In this document: positions 1 through 8,749 of the stretch, one piece after another
Position numbering within the stretch: the stretch's first letter is position 1
Layout: the number at the start of each line of letters is the position of its first letter
Origin: an uncultured Litoreibacter sp.
GTDB lineage: Bacteria; Pseudomonadota; Alphaproteobacteria; Rhodobacterales; Rhodobacteraceae
Reading direction: 5' to 3'
Assembly: GCF_947501785.1 (NCBI RefSeq)
Contig: NZ_CANMXB010000001.1
Span: 1,116,001 to 1,180,000, forward strand
DNA: 64,000 nt
Position numbers and translations under genes: made by a program
The notes under the pieces: model-generated
Told to the model about the DNA's origin: nothing
The model's input: the letters and a program-made list of their open reading frames with translations, nothing else
Database searches by the model: none

Positions 1-295
1 ACTCGATGCAGAAGCGTTCAAAGGCCCATTCCGGGTCCAGCCCGAGGAACCTGGCATAAGACCTCACGTAACCGGCGATGAACCCGGGCGTTTCAAAAAC
101 CGACGGGTCGGCGTTTTCGACGGCTGAAATGTAGGTGGCTTTGATCTTGAGTTCGCGCTGCACGTCCAGCAGCGACTTGCCGAGCGTCGCCCGCTCGCCG
201 CGCATGATGTCACCGAGCCTGAGATCGAACGCGTCAAAGCCGCGTTTCTCGTCTTCAGGTTCTTTGGTCTTACGATGTGACTTTCGCCCCAGCAT
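1..295 (-). CDS. RodZ-like helix-turn-helix protein (partial, N-terminal 98 residues)
   Basis: The C-terminal part lies outside the window. The visible part starts MLGRKSHRK and carries a Cro/C1-type HTH with the pattern LGDIMRGERATLGKSLLDV, followed by YISAVENADPSVFETPGFIAGYVRSYA. In the RodZ family this cytoplasmic HTH is followed by one membrane helix and a periplasmic DUF4115 domain, and links MreB to cell-shape control. The start is the ATG at 293-295. The gene runs in the same direction as hemA, with 128 bases between them. The family is clear from the HTH; membership in RodZ rather than another HTH family is inferred, because the rest cannot be seen. Confidence 0.75.
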   Translation of the reverse strand, partial: MLGRKSHRKTKEPEDEKRGFDAFDLRLGDIMRGERATLGKSLLDVQRELKIKATYISAVENADPSVFETPGFIAGYVRSYARFLGLDPEWAFERFCIE

Positions 296-342
296 CAGCG
301 TCTGCCCGCTACTCTCAAGTGTGTACTTTTATCGTTCCCAGC

Positions 343-371
343 AGAGCCGCGATTCGTCCCCAAGCGGCTCT
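343..371. terminator. Hairpin between hemA and the RodZ-like gene
   Basis: A perfect 8-base inverted repeat (AGAGCCGC / GCGGCTCT) encloses a 13-base loop. It lies downstream of hemA and upstream of the HTH gene. No T-run follows on either strand, so it could be a weak terminator, an mRNA-stabilising hairpin or a protein site. Confidence 0.35.
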
Positions 372-423
372 ATTTCCCAGCTACATACCACACTTACCCG
401 TCACAATGCACGTGCGGAAAATC

Positions 424-1647
424 TTACCCGGCAATGTCGGCGCGATTTAGCGCACATTGCCCCCACAGCGCGTCCAACGCGGAAACAAGCGCGTCCACTT
501 TTGCCGGATTGTGCACTGGCGATGGGGTAAAGCGCAGCCGCTCCGTACCGCGCGGAACCGTCGGGAAATTGATCGGTTGTACGTAGATGCCGTGCTCGTC
601 CAGCAGCATGTCGGAGATCATCTTGCATTTCACCGGATCGCCCACATGGACCGGCACGATGTGGCTGCCATGGTCGATCAGCGGCAACCCCAACCCTTTG
701 AGCCGAAGCTTCAAAGCCGCCGCGCCCTGCTGATGGGCCTCGCGCAGGGCGTGATCCGTTTTCAGATGTTTGACGCTGGCCGCGGCCCCCGCCGCAACCG
801 CTGGCGGAAGCGACGTGGTGAAGATGAAGCCCGGCGCGTAAGACCTTATGGCGTCGCACATTTTGGCGGAGGCCGCGATGTAGCCCCCCATCACGCCGTA
901 AGCTTTCGCCAGCGTGCCGTTGATGATGTCGATGCGGTCCATCAGGCCGTCGCGTTCCGCGACGCCGCCGCCTCGGGGGCCGTACATGCCGACCGCATGG
1001 ACCTCGTCACAATAGGTCAGCGCGCCGAACTCATCCGCCAAATCGCAAATCGCCTCGATCGGCCCAAAGTCGCCATCCATCGAATAGATCGATTCAAATG
1101 CGATCAGCTTTGGCGCGTTCGCCGGCAGCGCCTCCAGCTTGGCGCGCAGGTCATCCAGGTCATTGTGCTTGAACACCTGTTTCGCCCCGCCATTGCGGCG
1201 GATGCCCTCGATCATCGAGGCGTGGTTCAGGCTGTCGGACAGGATCACCAGCCCGGGAAACAGTTTGGGCAATGTCGATAACGTCGCGTCATTTGCGATG
1301 TAGGCCGAGGTGAACAGCAGCGCCGCTTGCTTCTGGTGCAAATCCGCCAGCTCCGCCTCAAGGCGTTTGTGGTACACGGTCGTGCCCGAGATGTTGCGCG
1401 TCCCGCCAGAACCTGCGCCGGTGGCGTCAAGCGCCTCGTGCATTGCGGCCAGAACGACCGGGTGCTGGCCCATGCCCAGATAGTCGTTGCCGCACCAGAT
1501 GGTCACATCGGTCTGGCTGCCGTCTTCGCGGGTCCAGACCGCGTCTGGATAATTCCCGCGCGACCGCTCCACGTCGATGAAAGTGCGGTAACGCCCTTCT
1601 TCATGCAGGCGGTTCAAGGCGGTGTCTAACGCGGTGTCGTAGCTCAT
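424..1647 (-). CDS. hemA: 5-aminolevulinate synthase
   Basis: This PLP enzyme condenses glycine with succinyl-CoA to give 5-aminolevulinate, the first committed step of tetrapyrrole synthesis in alphaproteobacteria. The protein is 407 residues, the usual size. It has the fold-type I aminotransferase architecture, with GNDYLGMG near residue 53, [10 protein letters not shown] near 80, the YCDEVHAVG Asp/His motif near 212 and the PLP-binding Lys248 in NGTLAKAYG. The ATG start at 1647 gives a full-length N-terminus. Siroheme for the sulfite reductase encoded downstream at 8749 ultimately derives from this pathway. No FnrL-type box could be identified with confidence in the 117 bases upstream. Confidence 0.97.
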   Translation of the reverse strand: MSYDTALDTALNRLHEEGRYRTFIDVERSRGNYPDAVWTREDGSQTDVTIWCGNDYLGMGQHPVVLAAMHEALDATGAGSGGTRNISGTTVYHKRLEAELADLHQKQAALLFTSAYIANDATLSTLPKLFPGLVILSDSLNHASMIEGIRRNGGAKQVFKHNDLDDLRAKLEALPANAPKLIAFESIYSMDGDFGPIEAICDLADEFGALTYCDEVHAVGMYGPRGGGVAERDGLMDRIDIINGTLAKAYGVMGGYIAASAKMCDAIRSYAPGFIFTTSLPPAVAAGAAASVKHLKTDHALREAHQQGAAALKLRLKGLGLPLIDHGSHIVPVHVGDPVKCKMISDMLLDEHGIYVQPINFPTVPRGTERLRFTPSPVHNPAKVDALVSALDALWGQCALNRADIAG

Positions 1648-1764
1648 ATCCGGCAGCCCTTAGAATCTTTGAAGTTCATATAGGCGCAAACCGGCCCCGG
1701 CGCGAAGCTACAATTTGACGCCCCCACGCAGACGTGAGTGCCGGCAGACCATCGGCCCGTAGCG

Positions 1765-2370
1765 TCAGTCGGCCACCACGATTTTGCAATCCTTCGCCCC
1801 GTCGCCCGCCGCGGCACAAGCCTCCAGCGCGCGACCACCATCGCCACGGTCAAACCCGAAATTGCCAGTCTTGGCCGAGATCGCGAAAGCCTTTGGCGAC
1901 TTCAATTTGCGATACGGGCCACGCAGCGCCTTGTTCGCGGGGCCGCTCAGCGAGAACGTGTCTTCCTCAGACGTGCCCTTGGGCGTCACTTCCACAAGCA
2001 ACGCGCATTTCGCGGACCCGCCTTTGCGCTGTCCGTTGCAATAGGCAAGCGCCGCGGCCCGGGCGTCGGCAATACTGTGGAAGTTACCTGCGCCGTTCAG
2101 CCATTCCACGAACAACCCCTCCGATGGAGAGATCGCAACCGCCCCGTAAGCTGGCGTGCTGGCCCCCAATGTGCGCAGCAGTTTCTCGACGGCGGCTTCG
2201 CCCCCCACACGTGCCTGATCGCTCTCGGGCAAGATGGCGGCGTCAAAGGTGACGGATGCTTTTGCAGTGGCACGCGGAAGCGCTTTGCGCGCCTCCTTGA
2301 AGGTGATGGGTTCCGCCATAGCTGGCAATGACAACGCCGCCATGACGGCCAAAGATGTTAATAATTTCAT
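1765..2370 (-). CDS. Secreted protein of unknown function
   Basis: The protein has 201 residues with a clear Sec signal peptide (MKLLTSLAVMAALSLPAMA). The ATG at 2370 is preferred over the longer frame because it places the signal peptide at the N-terminus. The mature part has four cysteines (in ALAYCNGQ, SAKCALL, LEACAAA and KDCKIV), which could form two disulfides, and no recognised catalytic motif. It sits just upstream of hemA in the same direction, with a gap of about 117 bases, and is divergent from the M20 peptidase. Proteins at this locus are sometimes named after the neighbouring ALA synthase, but nothing in this sequence supports that activity. Confidence 0.75.
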   Translation of the reverse strand: MKLLTSLAVMAALSLPAMAEPITFKEARKALPRATAKASVTFDAAILPESDQARVGGEAAVEKLLRTLGASTPAYGAVAISPSEGLFVEWLNGAGNFHSIADARAAALAYCNGQRKGGSAKCALLVEVTPKGTSEEDTFSLSGPANKALRGPYRKLKSPKAFAISAKTGNFGFDRGDGGRALEACAAAGDGAKDCKIVVAD

Positions 2371-2546
2371 GGCGCAATCCCCACCTGATCCCCGATTCAC
2401 AAGGCACATTATCACCGCTCCAAGCGTCAGTCACAAGCGCAGCCGCGCCATTGTTTCCGCCTATGTCGGTTTGGCTTTACAGCCCCATTCCCGGTGGTAG
2501 GTATGTTGTCGGTGGAACGTAAATACACGAAGAAGTGGGGGCAAAT

Positions 2547-3920
2547 ATGTCGGTGGATCAGGTACTAAAACACGTTGATGAGGATCTCACCAACTCGGTC
2601 GCGCGGCTGCTGGACCTGCTGCGCATCCCCTCCATTTCCACCGATCCCGCCTACAAGGATGACTGCGACCGCGCCGCCGATTGGCTGGTGGAAGACCTTC
2701 AGTCGCTGGGCATGGACGCCTCCAAACGCGACACGCCCGGCCACCCGATGGTAGTGGCCCATGCCGAAGGCGACGGCACCCACGTCATGTTCTACGGCCA
2801 TTATGATGTGCAGCCCGTCGACCCGCTGAAGCTGTGGAACAGCCCGCCCTTTGAGCCCGCTTTGGAAGAAACCGACAAAGGCCCCGTGATCCGCGGCCGC
2901 GGGTCGTCTGATGACAAGGGCCAGCTGATGACCTTTGTGGAAGCCTGCCGCGCGTGGAAGGCCGTCAACGGCACCCTGCCCGCCAAAATCTCGATCTTCT
3001 TTGAGGGCGAGGAGGAAAGCGGCTCCCCCTCGCTGGTCCCCTTCATGGAGGCCAACAAGGACGAACTCACCGCCGACGTGGCGCTGATCTGCGATACCGG
3101 CCTCTTCGGCGACAGCACGCCTGCCATCGTCACCCGCCTGCGCGGGCTCTTGGGGGAAGAACTGACAATCACCGGCCCCGACAAGGACCTGCATTCCGGC
3201 ATGTATGGCGGCATCGCACGCAACCCGATTAGGGTGCTGTCCAAGATCATCGCCTCGCTGCATGACCATACGGGCCGCATCATGGTGCCGGGCTTTTATG
3301 ACGGGGTCGAGGAATTGCCCGCCGACATTGCGCAGCAATGGGACGATCTGGGCTTCGACAATGCGCAATTCCTGGGCGAGGTCGGCCTTGGGGTGCCCGC
3401 AGGCGAAGATGGGCGCACCGGCCTGGAGATGATCTGGTCCCGCCCCACCTGCGAGGTGAACGGCATCGGCGGCGGCTATCAGGGCAAGGGCTTCAAAACG
3501 GTGCTGCCCGCCAAGGCGACCGCCAAGATCAGCTTCCGGCTGGTCCCCGGTCAGGACCCGCTGAAGTTGCGCGACAGCTTCCGCAAGTTTGTGCAAGACC
3601 AGCTGCCCGAAGATTGCAGCGTCGAATTCACCGGCCACGGCGCGTCACCTGCGTCCGAAATGTCGACCGACCACCCCGCGTTCGAAAAAGCGCGCGCGGC
3701 GCTGACCGATGAATGGCCAAACCCAGCCGCCTTCGTGGGCTGCGGCGGCTCGATCCCGATTGCCGGGCACTTCAAGGACATCCTCGACATGGACGCGATG
3801 CTGATCGGCTTTGGCAAGGATGACGACCAGATCCATTCCCCGAACGAAAAATACGACCTGTCGAGCTTCCACAAGGGCATCCGGTCCTGGGTGAGGGTGC
3901 TGGACGCGCTGTCAAAATAG
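2547..3920 (+). CDS. M20 family dipeptidase/metallopeptidase
   Basis: This is a co-catalytic zinc exopeptidase of the M20/ArgE/DapE/CPG2 group, 457 residues, probably cytoplasmic because no signal peptide is present. Metal-ligand motifs are visible: GHYDVQPVD (His, Asp), GRGSSDDKGQ (Asp), FEGEEESGS (Glu-Glu), the Asp in LICDTG and a C-terminal IHSPNEKYD His. A dimerisation domain separates the two halves of the catalytic domain. The ATG at 2547 is preferred to the GTG at 2535, since the purine-rich AGAAGTGGGGG just upstream works as the ribosome site. The family is certain; the substrate (a dipeptide or acylated amino acid) cannot be read from the sequence. Confidence 0.92.
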   Translation: MSVDQVLKHVDEDLTNSVARLLDLLRIPSISTDPAYKDDCDRAADWLVEDLQSLGMDASKRDTPGHPMVVAHAEGDGTHVMFYGHYDVQPVDPLKLWNSPPFEPALEETDKGPVIRGRGSSDDKGQLMTFVEACRAWKAVNGTLPAKISIFFEGEEESGSPSLVPFMEANKDELTADVALICDTGLFGDSTPAIVTRLRGLLGEELTITGPDKDLHSGMYGGIARNPIRVLSKIIASLHDHTGRIMVPGFYDGVEELPADIAQQWDDLGFDNAQFLGEVGLGVPAGEDGRTGLEMIWSRPTCEVNGIGGGYQGKGFKTVLPAKATAKISFRLVPGQDPLKLRDSFRKFVQDQLPEDCSVEFTGHGASPASEMSTDHPAFEKARAALTDEWPNPAAFVGCGGSIPIAGHFKDILDMDAMLIGFGKDDDQIHSPNEKYDLSSFHKGIRSWVRVLDALSK

Positions 3921-3931
3921 ATGCACGGATG

Positions 3932-3959
3932 GTGTACAAGGTGTGTACAGGGTGTGTAC
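3932..3959. repeat. Three helically phased GTGTAC repeats
   Basis: GTGTAC occurs at 3932, 3943 and 3954, exactly 11 bases apart, inside the similar units GGTGTACAA, GGTGTGTACA and GGGTGTGTACG. The block lies just after the stop of the M20 gene and before the 3' end of the convergent metal exporter, so it is not in an obvious promoter position. Confidence 0.6.
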
Positions 3960-4018
3960 GCGCAAATTAGGCAAATGTCGGAGCGGTCTTCTGTTGCCCT
4001 TTGCCCCGCTTCAGTGGG

Positions 4019-4936
4019 TTAAATCGCGCGCATCAGCAGCCCTGACGCGATCACCACAATCACCGCACCCGCAGCCATTTCAACCAATGGAACAACCCGC
4101 GCGGCCAGTGTTGATCCGGCCAGCCCGCCAAGCAAACCGCCCCTGATACCGACCGCCGCGATGCCCACGCCCACAGTCACCAACGCGGTGCCCAGCGCCA
4201 TGGCAAACGCGGCGGCCACACCTGCCAGGCCAATGCCCATTTGCCAGGTGATGATCAGCACAAACAGCGCCCCCGTGCAGGGCCGGATCGCAATGCCGCC
4301 GATCAACCCAACGGCCTCGCGTAACGTTCTGATGTTATTGACTTCTTCAATGGTTGGGCCGTGCTTGTGGCCGCATTCTGAACAGGTGTCCCCGTGGTCG
4401 TGATCGTGATGGTGGTAATCGTGGCCATGATGATGATGTGCCTTTGCGGGTCTGAGCTTTCTCAGCCCGCGCCAGACCAGCCAAAGCCCAATCAACGCGA
4501 TTGCGCCGTAGCTGGCCGGTGCCATGATGTCTTCGGTGACCCCGATCATCGCGCTGCGGGTGAGGTTCAGCAGCCAAACCCCTGTATAAACGAGCAAAAC
4601 CGCCGTAACGGCCTGCCCCATGGAGGCAAGAAATCCAATGACGGACAGCCGGATAACGGGCACTTTTCGTCCCAACCCATATCCACCGATCAGCACTTTG
4701 CCATGCCCCGGCCCCACCGCGTGGAAAAACCCGTAGGCGAAGGAAAGCGTCATGAGCACCCAGAATGCCCCCGCCTCACCGCTGCGCAAACCGCGCAATG
4801 TGCCTGCAATCTGGTTTTGAAATTGTCGTTGTTCGCCAGCGGCATAGCGGGCCAAATCGTCGAACCCACCGCTCGCCCAGAACCACGTCAATCCGCCTGC
4901 TACAACCAGGGCAACAAGTGCTACGACCCCGCGCAT
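4019..4936 (-). CDS. NicO/RcnA-type nickel/cobalt exporter
   Basis: The protein is an inner-membrane transporter of 305 residues with about six hydrophobic segments. The family motif HAVGPGHGK lies near residue 72, followed by GGYGLGRK. A cytoplasmic or loop segment near residues 165-190 is very rich in His and Asp and contains a CSEC pair, as in RcnA-type efflux proteins that bind Ni, Co or Zn. The second conserved helix contains RPCTGALFVL. The start ATG at 4936 overlaps the end of the DUF1007 gene by 16 bases, so the two are co-transcribed. The metal is inferred from the family; high-affinity uptake is possible but less likely with this His-rich loop. Confidence 0.85.
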   Translation of the reverse strand: MRGVVALVALVVAGGLTWFWASGGFDDLARYAAGEQRQFQNQIAGTLRGLRSGEAGAFWVLMTLSFAYGFFHAVGPGHGKVLIGGYGLGRKVPVIRLSVIGFLASMGQAVTAVLLVYTGVWLLNLTRSAMIGVTEDIMAPASYGAIALIGLWLVWRGLRKLRPAKAHHHHGHDYHHHDHDHGDTCSECGHKHGPTIEEVNNIRTLREAVGLIGGIAIRPCTGALFVLIITWQMGIGLAGVAAAFAMALGTALVTVGVGIAAVGIRGGLLGGLAGSTLAARVVPLVEMAAGAVIVVIASGLLMRAI

Positions 4937-5571
4937 AGGATCCTCACATCTGTTGCGAACCGCTCGCCCATATTGCCCAACCCAGCATCTTCCGGATTGG
5001 AATTTGCATCTATGTCGGCAAGGAGTGCCTGAAGCGCCTCCAGCTCCGCATCAATATTTGGCTCAATCTTCGAGATCAAACAGGCCTGCGCGCCGGTGAC
5101 CGAGACCGGCAGCGTCACGTCATATGCGGTATAAAACGTCTCATCAAAGGGCCGCAGGACCAGCTCGCCCCCGGTGATCACCGGCGCCTCTGCCACTGCC
5201 CTGATATGCGTCGAGGTCACTCTCCCATCCGCAAAGCTCGCCGTGTAGTCCTGCGGGCGTAACAAGGTCAGATTTCTGTCACCCAGCAGCGCGACCAAAT
5301 CACCGTAATATCCCTCGTCCCAATTCATGTCGAACCCGGTCAACCGGGCTTCTTCCTCGGCAGTCAAAACGCCGTCAAAGTCTTGATCTAGCTTCATATC
5401 TTCGGTGATCAGCAAGGAATAGAAGTCGTCATAGGTCCATGTCACTTTGACATGGGTTAGGCGACCCTGTTCATCCACGATCGCCTCCAACCCCGTCTCA
5501 ATAAAGATATGGGGATGCGCCTGCGCGACGGCAGGCAATATCAGCGCTGAACACAGAAGAAGACGTCTCAT
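4921..5571 (-). CDS. DUF1007 family periplasmic protein
   Basis: This 216-residue protein has a signal peptide (cleavage after AVAQA) followed by HPHIFIET, a conserved His-rich start typical of DUF1007. Near residue 60 the segment DQDFDGVLTAEEE matches an EF-hand loop, with Asp at positions 1, 3 and 5 and Glu at position 12. DUF1007 proteins are commonly encoded next to NicO/RcnA-like transporters, as here with a 16-base overlap, and are thought to act as periplasmic metal-binding partners. The role is inferred from this linkage; no biochemical activity is visible. Confidence 0.85.
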   Translation of the reverse strand: MRRLLLCSALILPAVAQAHPHIFIETGLEAIVDEQGRLTHVKVTWTYDDFYSLLITEDMKLDQDFDGVLTAEEEARLTGFDMNWDEGYYGDLVALLGDRNLTLLRPQDYTASFADGRVTSTHIRAVAEAPVITGGELVLRPFDETFYTAYDVTLPVSVTGAQACLISKIEPNIDAELEALQALLADIDANSNPEDAGLGNMGERFATDVRILCAGS

Positions 5572-5711
5572 GGCGGCAATCTAAGGGCGCTGCGCCCGAG
5601 GTACAATCAACCCATGGCGCAGTAAGCGGAAAATCTGACAAATAGCTTGTGTCACCGCCCGCATTTCAAGCAAAGTCGCTGCGTTGTTCATCATGACGGT
5701 GTTTTTGCCCT

Positions 5712-6470
5712 ATGCCCGCCCAAGACCGCAAAGCCAAGTTTGACGCCGCAATCGCCAAACACGAGCAGGCAATGGACAAGCGTCGCGCGGTGGTGAAGTC
5801 CTTCTACCGCGTTCGTCAGGCGCTTGGCTGGCTGGGCTTCATGTTGCCGGTTCTGCTGATGGTGAGCGGCATGCTCGCCCGCACCGGAGTTGAGCCATCG
5901 ATCAGCGACTTCTTCCACACCGTGTCCCGCGACATATTTGTGGGCATCATGTTTTCGATTGGCACGTTTCTGATCGTCTATGAAGGCTATGACCGCCAAC
6001 CCGATGAAACCATTGCAGATAATTGGTTGGCGACCATCGCGGGGATCTCGGTCTTTGGGGTCGCGCTGTTCCCCAATGAAAGCCCCACTGGCGAGATTGC
6101 ATCGGTGGTGCAGCAAACCGTCGGCGTTGGTCTCAGCCCGCTATTTCACTACAGCTGCGCCTTCGTGTTCTTCTACTGCATGGGCCATTTCTGCATGTTC
6201 AAATTTTCGAAAACATCAGACAAGCCCCGCCGCAAAATCTACCGCGGCTGCGGCTGGGCAATCATCTTTTCCTGCGCGGGGCTGTTCTTCGGGTCTATCG
6301 CCAAGAAGATGGGCCCGCCTGATGTCTCTGCCTTTATCGTCGATTTCGACGTGATCTTCTGGGTCGAGGTCGTGGGCGTCTGGGCGTTTTCGCTGGCCTG
6401 GTTGGTCAAAGGCCGCGCCGATCAGGAGATGCTGGCCGTTGCACCAACGGTGCCACGGCAGACGGGCTAA
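5712..6470 (+). CDS. Integral membrane protein of unknown function
   Basis: The protein has 252 residues with a charged N-terminal stretch of about 35 residues followed by six or so hydrophobic helices (for example WLGFMLPVLLMVSG, IFVGIMFSIGTFLIVY, WLATIAGISVFGVALF, AIIFSCAGLFFGS and FWVEVVGVWAFSLAWLV). The ISDFFHTVSRDIFVG and YEGYDRQPDE segments recur in a family of uncharacterised bacterial membrane proteins. No enzymatic motif is visible. It is convergent with the lrp gene; the two stop codons overlap. Confidence 0.75.
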   Translation: MPAQDRKAKFDAAIAKHEQAMDKRRAVVKSFYRVRQALGWLGFMLPVLLMVSGMLARTGVEPSISDFFHTVSRDIFVGIMFSIGTFLIVYEGYDRQPDETIADNWLATIAGISVFGVALFPNESPTGEIASVVQQTVGVGLSPLFHYSCAFVFFYCMGHFCMFKFSKTSDKPRRKIYRGCGWAIIFSCAGLFFGSIAKKMGPPDVSAFIVDFDVIFWVEVVGVWAFSLAWLVKGRADQEMLAVAPTVPRQTG

Positions 6471-6928
6471 AGTGGCAGCGCAGAGGTCGATTTGATCTCT
6501 TCCATCGACAACAATGCGGTGACGTTGAAGATGCGTACCTCGGATATCAGCGCCTGATAGAACTCGTCATAGGCCCGCGCATTGGCCACCCGCACCTTCA
6601 AAATATAGTCGATGTCGCCCGCAAGACGGTGGGCCTCCAACACCTCGGGTCGCGCGCGAAGCGTTTGCAGGAACCGGTCCTGCCAGTCGGCTTCATGCTC
6701 AGATGTACGGATCAGGACGAAGAAACATGCCTCCAGCCCTAGCTTTTCGGGGTCCAGCAGCACGGTGTCCTGTTTGATGACGCCTTTGCTGCGCATTTTC
6801 TTGATTCTGTTCCACACCGGCGTCTTGGAACTGCCTGTTTTCTTGGCAATTTCATCAAGACTCTGTGATGCGTCGCGTTGCAACTCTGCGAGGATATTCC
6901 GGTCCATCGCGTCCAACTGGTCTGCCAT
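6467..6928 (-). CDS. Lrp/AsnC family transcriptional regulator
   Basis: The 153-residue protein has an N-terminal winged HTH (MDRNILAELQRDASQSLDEIAKK, then SKTPVWNRIKKM, about residues 8-45) and a C-terminal RAM/AsnC ligand-binding domain with the typical HRLAGDIDYILKV near residue 100. It is divergently transcribed from the cysG-cysI-cysH operon with a 139-base shared promoter region. This arrangement strongly suggests that it controls sulfate assimilation in response to an amino-acid or sulfur metabolite; the ligand is not predictable. It ends against the convergent membrane-protein gene. Confidence 0.92.
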   Translation of the reverse strand: MADQLDAMDRNILAELQRDASQSLDEIAKKTGSSKTPVWNRIKKMRSKGVIKQDTVLLDPEKLGLEACFFVLIRTSEHEADWQDRFLQTLRARPEVLEAHRLAGDIDYILKVRVANARAYDEFYQALISEVRIFNVTALLSMEEIKSTSALPL

Positions 6929-7018
6929 TCCTGAATTCTCTCCGATTGGGAACTGACGTTCCTAATTTACGATTCAAGAGAACAATATTCCTTATCTGGG
7001 CGAATGGGTAGGCTTTAT

Positions 7019-7033
7019 TAGGATTTTTTCCTA
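7019..7033. promoter_or_regulatory. Palindromic candidate operator of the Lrp-type regulator
   Basis: TAGGA-TTTTT-TCCTA is a perfect 5-base inverted repeat around an AT spacer, 15 bases overall, as is typical of Lrp/AsnC sites. It lies 35 bases upstream of cysG in the lrp/cysG divergent region. Related half-sites TTCCTA and TTCCTT occur at about 6959 and 6988 in the same region. Binding by the adjacent regulator is inferred. Confidence 0.5.
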
Positions 7034-7067
7034 TCTATAAGGGCAACACCGCAAAGGAACGCTTGAT

Positions 7068-8450
7068 ATGAAGCATTTTCCAATTTTCATGGCCCTCGAG
7101 GGCCGCCGCGTCGTCCTGTCGGGCGGCGGGGAGGCTGCATTGGCCAAGCTGCGCCTGCTGTTGAAGACCGAAGCCAAGCTGACCGTTGTGTCTGACAACG
7201 CTGCGCCGGAAATTCGCGATTGGGCCGCTCAAGGCCGTCTGTCCCTGATCAACCGCGCGATGGAGCCGGGTGACGCGATCTGCGCCTCCCTGTTTTACGC
7301 AGCGAACGAGAATGATGCCGAGGACGCCCGCGTTGCCGCCTTAGCGCATCGCGACGGTGCCTTGGTGAATATCGTCGACAACCTGGCCGACAGCCAGTTC
7401 ATCACACCCGCGATCGTGGACCGTGACCCGGTGACTGTGGCGATTGGCACGGAAGGTGCCGCCCCTGTCTTGGCCCGCTCGATCAAGAAGTCGCTGGAGG
7501 AGCAGCTTTCACCCAACCTCGGCCTGATGGCCCGCATCGGCAAAGCCTTCCGCTCCAAAGTTGAGGCCCTGCCCTTTGGTGCCAAGCGCCGCGCCTTTTG
7601 GTCGGATTATTACGCGGCAGACGTGGCCGACGCGGATGTTGCGCAGGAACGCCTAGAAGACCTGCTCGACAAGCACCTGCACGCGCCTGAGCGTGAAGGT
7701 TGGGTTGATCTGGTCGGCGCCGGCCCCGGTGATCCCGAATTGCTGACATTGAAGGCCCGCAAGGCGTTGGATAACGCCGATGTGGTGATCTACGACCGCC
7801 TCGTCGCCCCGGAAATTCTGGAATTGGCCCGCCGCGAAGCGGTAATGCTGTCGGCTGGAAAGGAAGGCTTCGGCCCCTCGGTCACCCAAGACGCAATCAA
7901 CGAGATGATCGTCAGCCACGCCCGCGGCGGCGCACATGTCGTGCGGTTGAAGTCGGGTGACCCAACCGTGTTTGGCCGCCTGGACGAGGAAATTGAGGCC
8001 TGCGAGGCGTCCGGTGTGAAATGGACCATCGTACCGGGCATCACCTCGGCCTCTGCCGGTGTGGCTGCATTGGGCCAAAGCCTTACAAAACGCGGTCGCA
8101 ACTCTGCGGTGCGGTTGATCACGGGCCATGACACCAAGGGATATGCCGATCACGACTGGCGCGCATTAGCACAACCCGGCGAGGTTGCCGCGATCTATAT
8201 GGGCAAGAAATCCGCGCGGTTTATCCAAGGCCGATTGCTGATGCACGGGGCCAACCCCGACACGCCAGTGACCGTGATCGAAAACGCTTCGCGCGCCTCG
8301 CAGCGTATCCTGTCGACCAAGTTGAGCGAGCTGGAGCCCTCCCTGACGGAGGCCAATTTCGACGGTCCTGCCCTTGTCTTTCTGGGCCTCGCGCCCCGCG
8401 CCGCTTTGCAGGTGGCTGATCAATTTGAACAAAAGGAGGCTGCGGTATGA
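7068..8450 (+). CDS. cysG: Siroheme synthase (trifunctional CysG)
   Basis: This 460-residue protein has the full CysG fusion. The N-terminal NAD-dependent precorrin-2 dehydrogenase/ferrochelatase domain (PIFMALEGRRVVLSGGGE at the start, then IVDNLADSQFITPA near residue 104) is followed by a C-terminal uroporphyrinogen-III C-methyltransferase domain. The latter begins at DLVGAGPGDPELLTLKA near 215 and carries RLKSGDPTVFGR and VPGITSASAGVAA. It methylates and then oxidises and metallates uroporphyrinogen III to siroheme, the prosthetic group of the sulfite reductase two genes downstream. The stop overlaps the next start (ATGA), indicating translational coupling. Confidence 0.96.
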   Translation: MKHFPIFMALEGRRVVLSGGGEAALAKLRLLLKTEAKLTVVSDNAAPEIRDWAAQGRLSLINRAMEPGDAICASLFYAANENDAEDARVAALAHRDGALVNIVDNLADSQFITPAIVDRDPVTVAIGTEGAAPVLARSIKKSLEEQLSPNLGLMARIGKAFRSKVEALPFGAKRRAFWSDYYAADVADADVAQERLEDLLDKHLHAPEREGWVDLVGAGPGDPELLTLKARKALDNADVVIYDRLVAPEILELARREAVMLSAGKEGFGPSVTQDAINEMIVSHARGGAHVVRLKSGDPTVFGRLDEEIEACEASGVKWTIVPGITSASAGVAALGQSLTKRGRNSAVRLITGHDTKGYADHDWRALAQPGEVAAIYMGKKSARFIQGRLLMHGANPDTPVTVIENASRASQRILSTKLSELEPSLTEANFDGPALVFLGLAPRAALQVADQFEQKEAAV

Positions 8451-8749
8451 GCAAGCCCTTTACTCCCAAAGTCGTCACCGCAAACGCACTGCTTGAGGGT
8501 GACGTGATCTATCTGACGGCGGATGACCAATGGTCGCGCACCATCAAGGATGCCGAGGTTATCGAAGACGAAGCCCATGGCGACTTGCGGATGCTGTTTG
8601 GCCAGTCGCAACCCAATGACGTTGTCGGCGTCTATCTAGCCGACGTGACCCTGACCGACAATGGCCCGCAGCCCGTGCATTTCCGCGAGGAGTTCCGCAC
8701 CAAGGGCCCGTCTAACTACAACCACGGCAAACAGGCGGAGCTGGTTTAA
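8447..8749 (+). CDS. DUF2849 protein of the cysteine operon
   Basis: This small soluble protein of 100 residues lies between cysG and cysI. It overlaps cysG by 4 bases and touches cysI by 1 base (TAATG), so it is part of one coupled unit. It has no cysteines in visible metal motifs; a predicted beta-rich core begins VTANALLEGDVIYLTADDQWS. DUF2849 genes are found between siroheme synthase and sulfite reductase across alphaproteobacteria, which suggests an accessory role in assembly or activity of the reductase. The biochemical function is not known from the sequence. Confidence 0.85.
   Translation: MSKPFTPKVVTANALLEGDVIYLTADDQWSRTIKDAEVIEDEAHGDLRMLFGQSQPNDVVGVYLADVTLTDNGPQPVHFREEFRTKGPSNYNHGKQAELV

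Noticed and set aside
457-1281. Long plus-strand open frame opposite hemA
   Set aside because: It is an antisense shadow of the conserved ALA synthase gene with no recognisable domain; long shadow frames are expected in GC-rich DNA.
1648-1764. Possible FnrL-type box upstream of hemA
   Set aside because: Only half of a TTGA-N6-TCAA site could be matched, so it was not listed as a regulatory site.
2565-3638. 357-residue minus-strand frame opposite the M20 peptidase
   Set aside because: No domain, no ribosome site, and the M20 frame has all metal ligands; it is a shadow.
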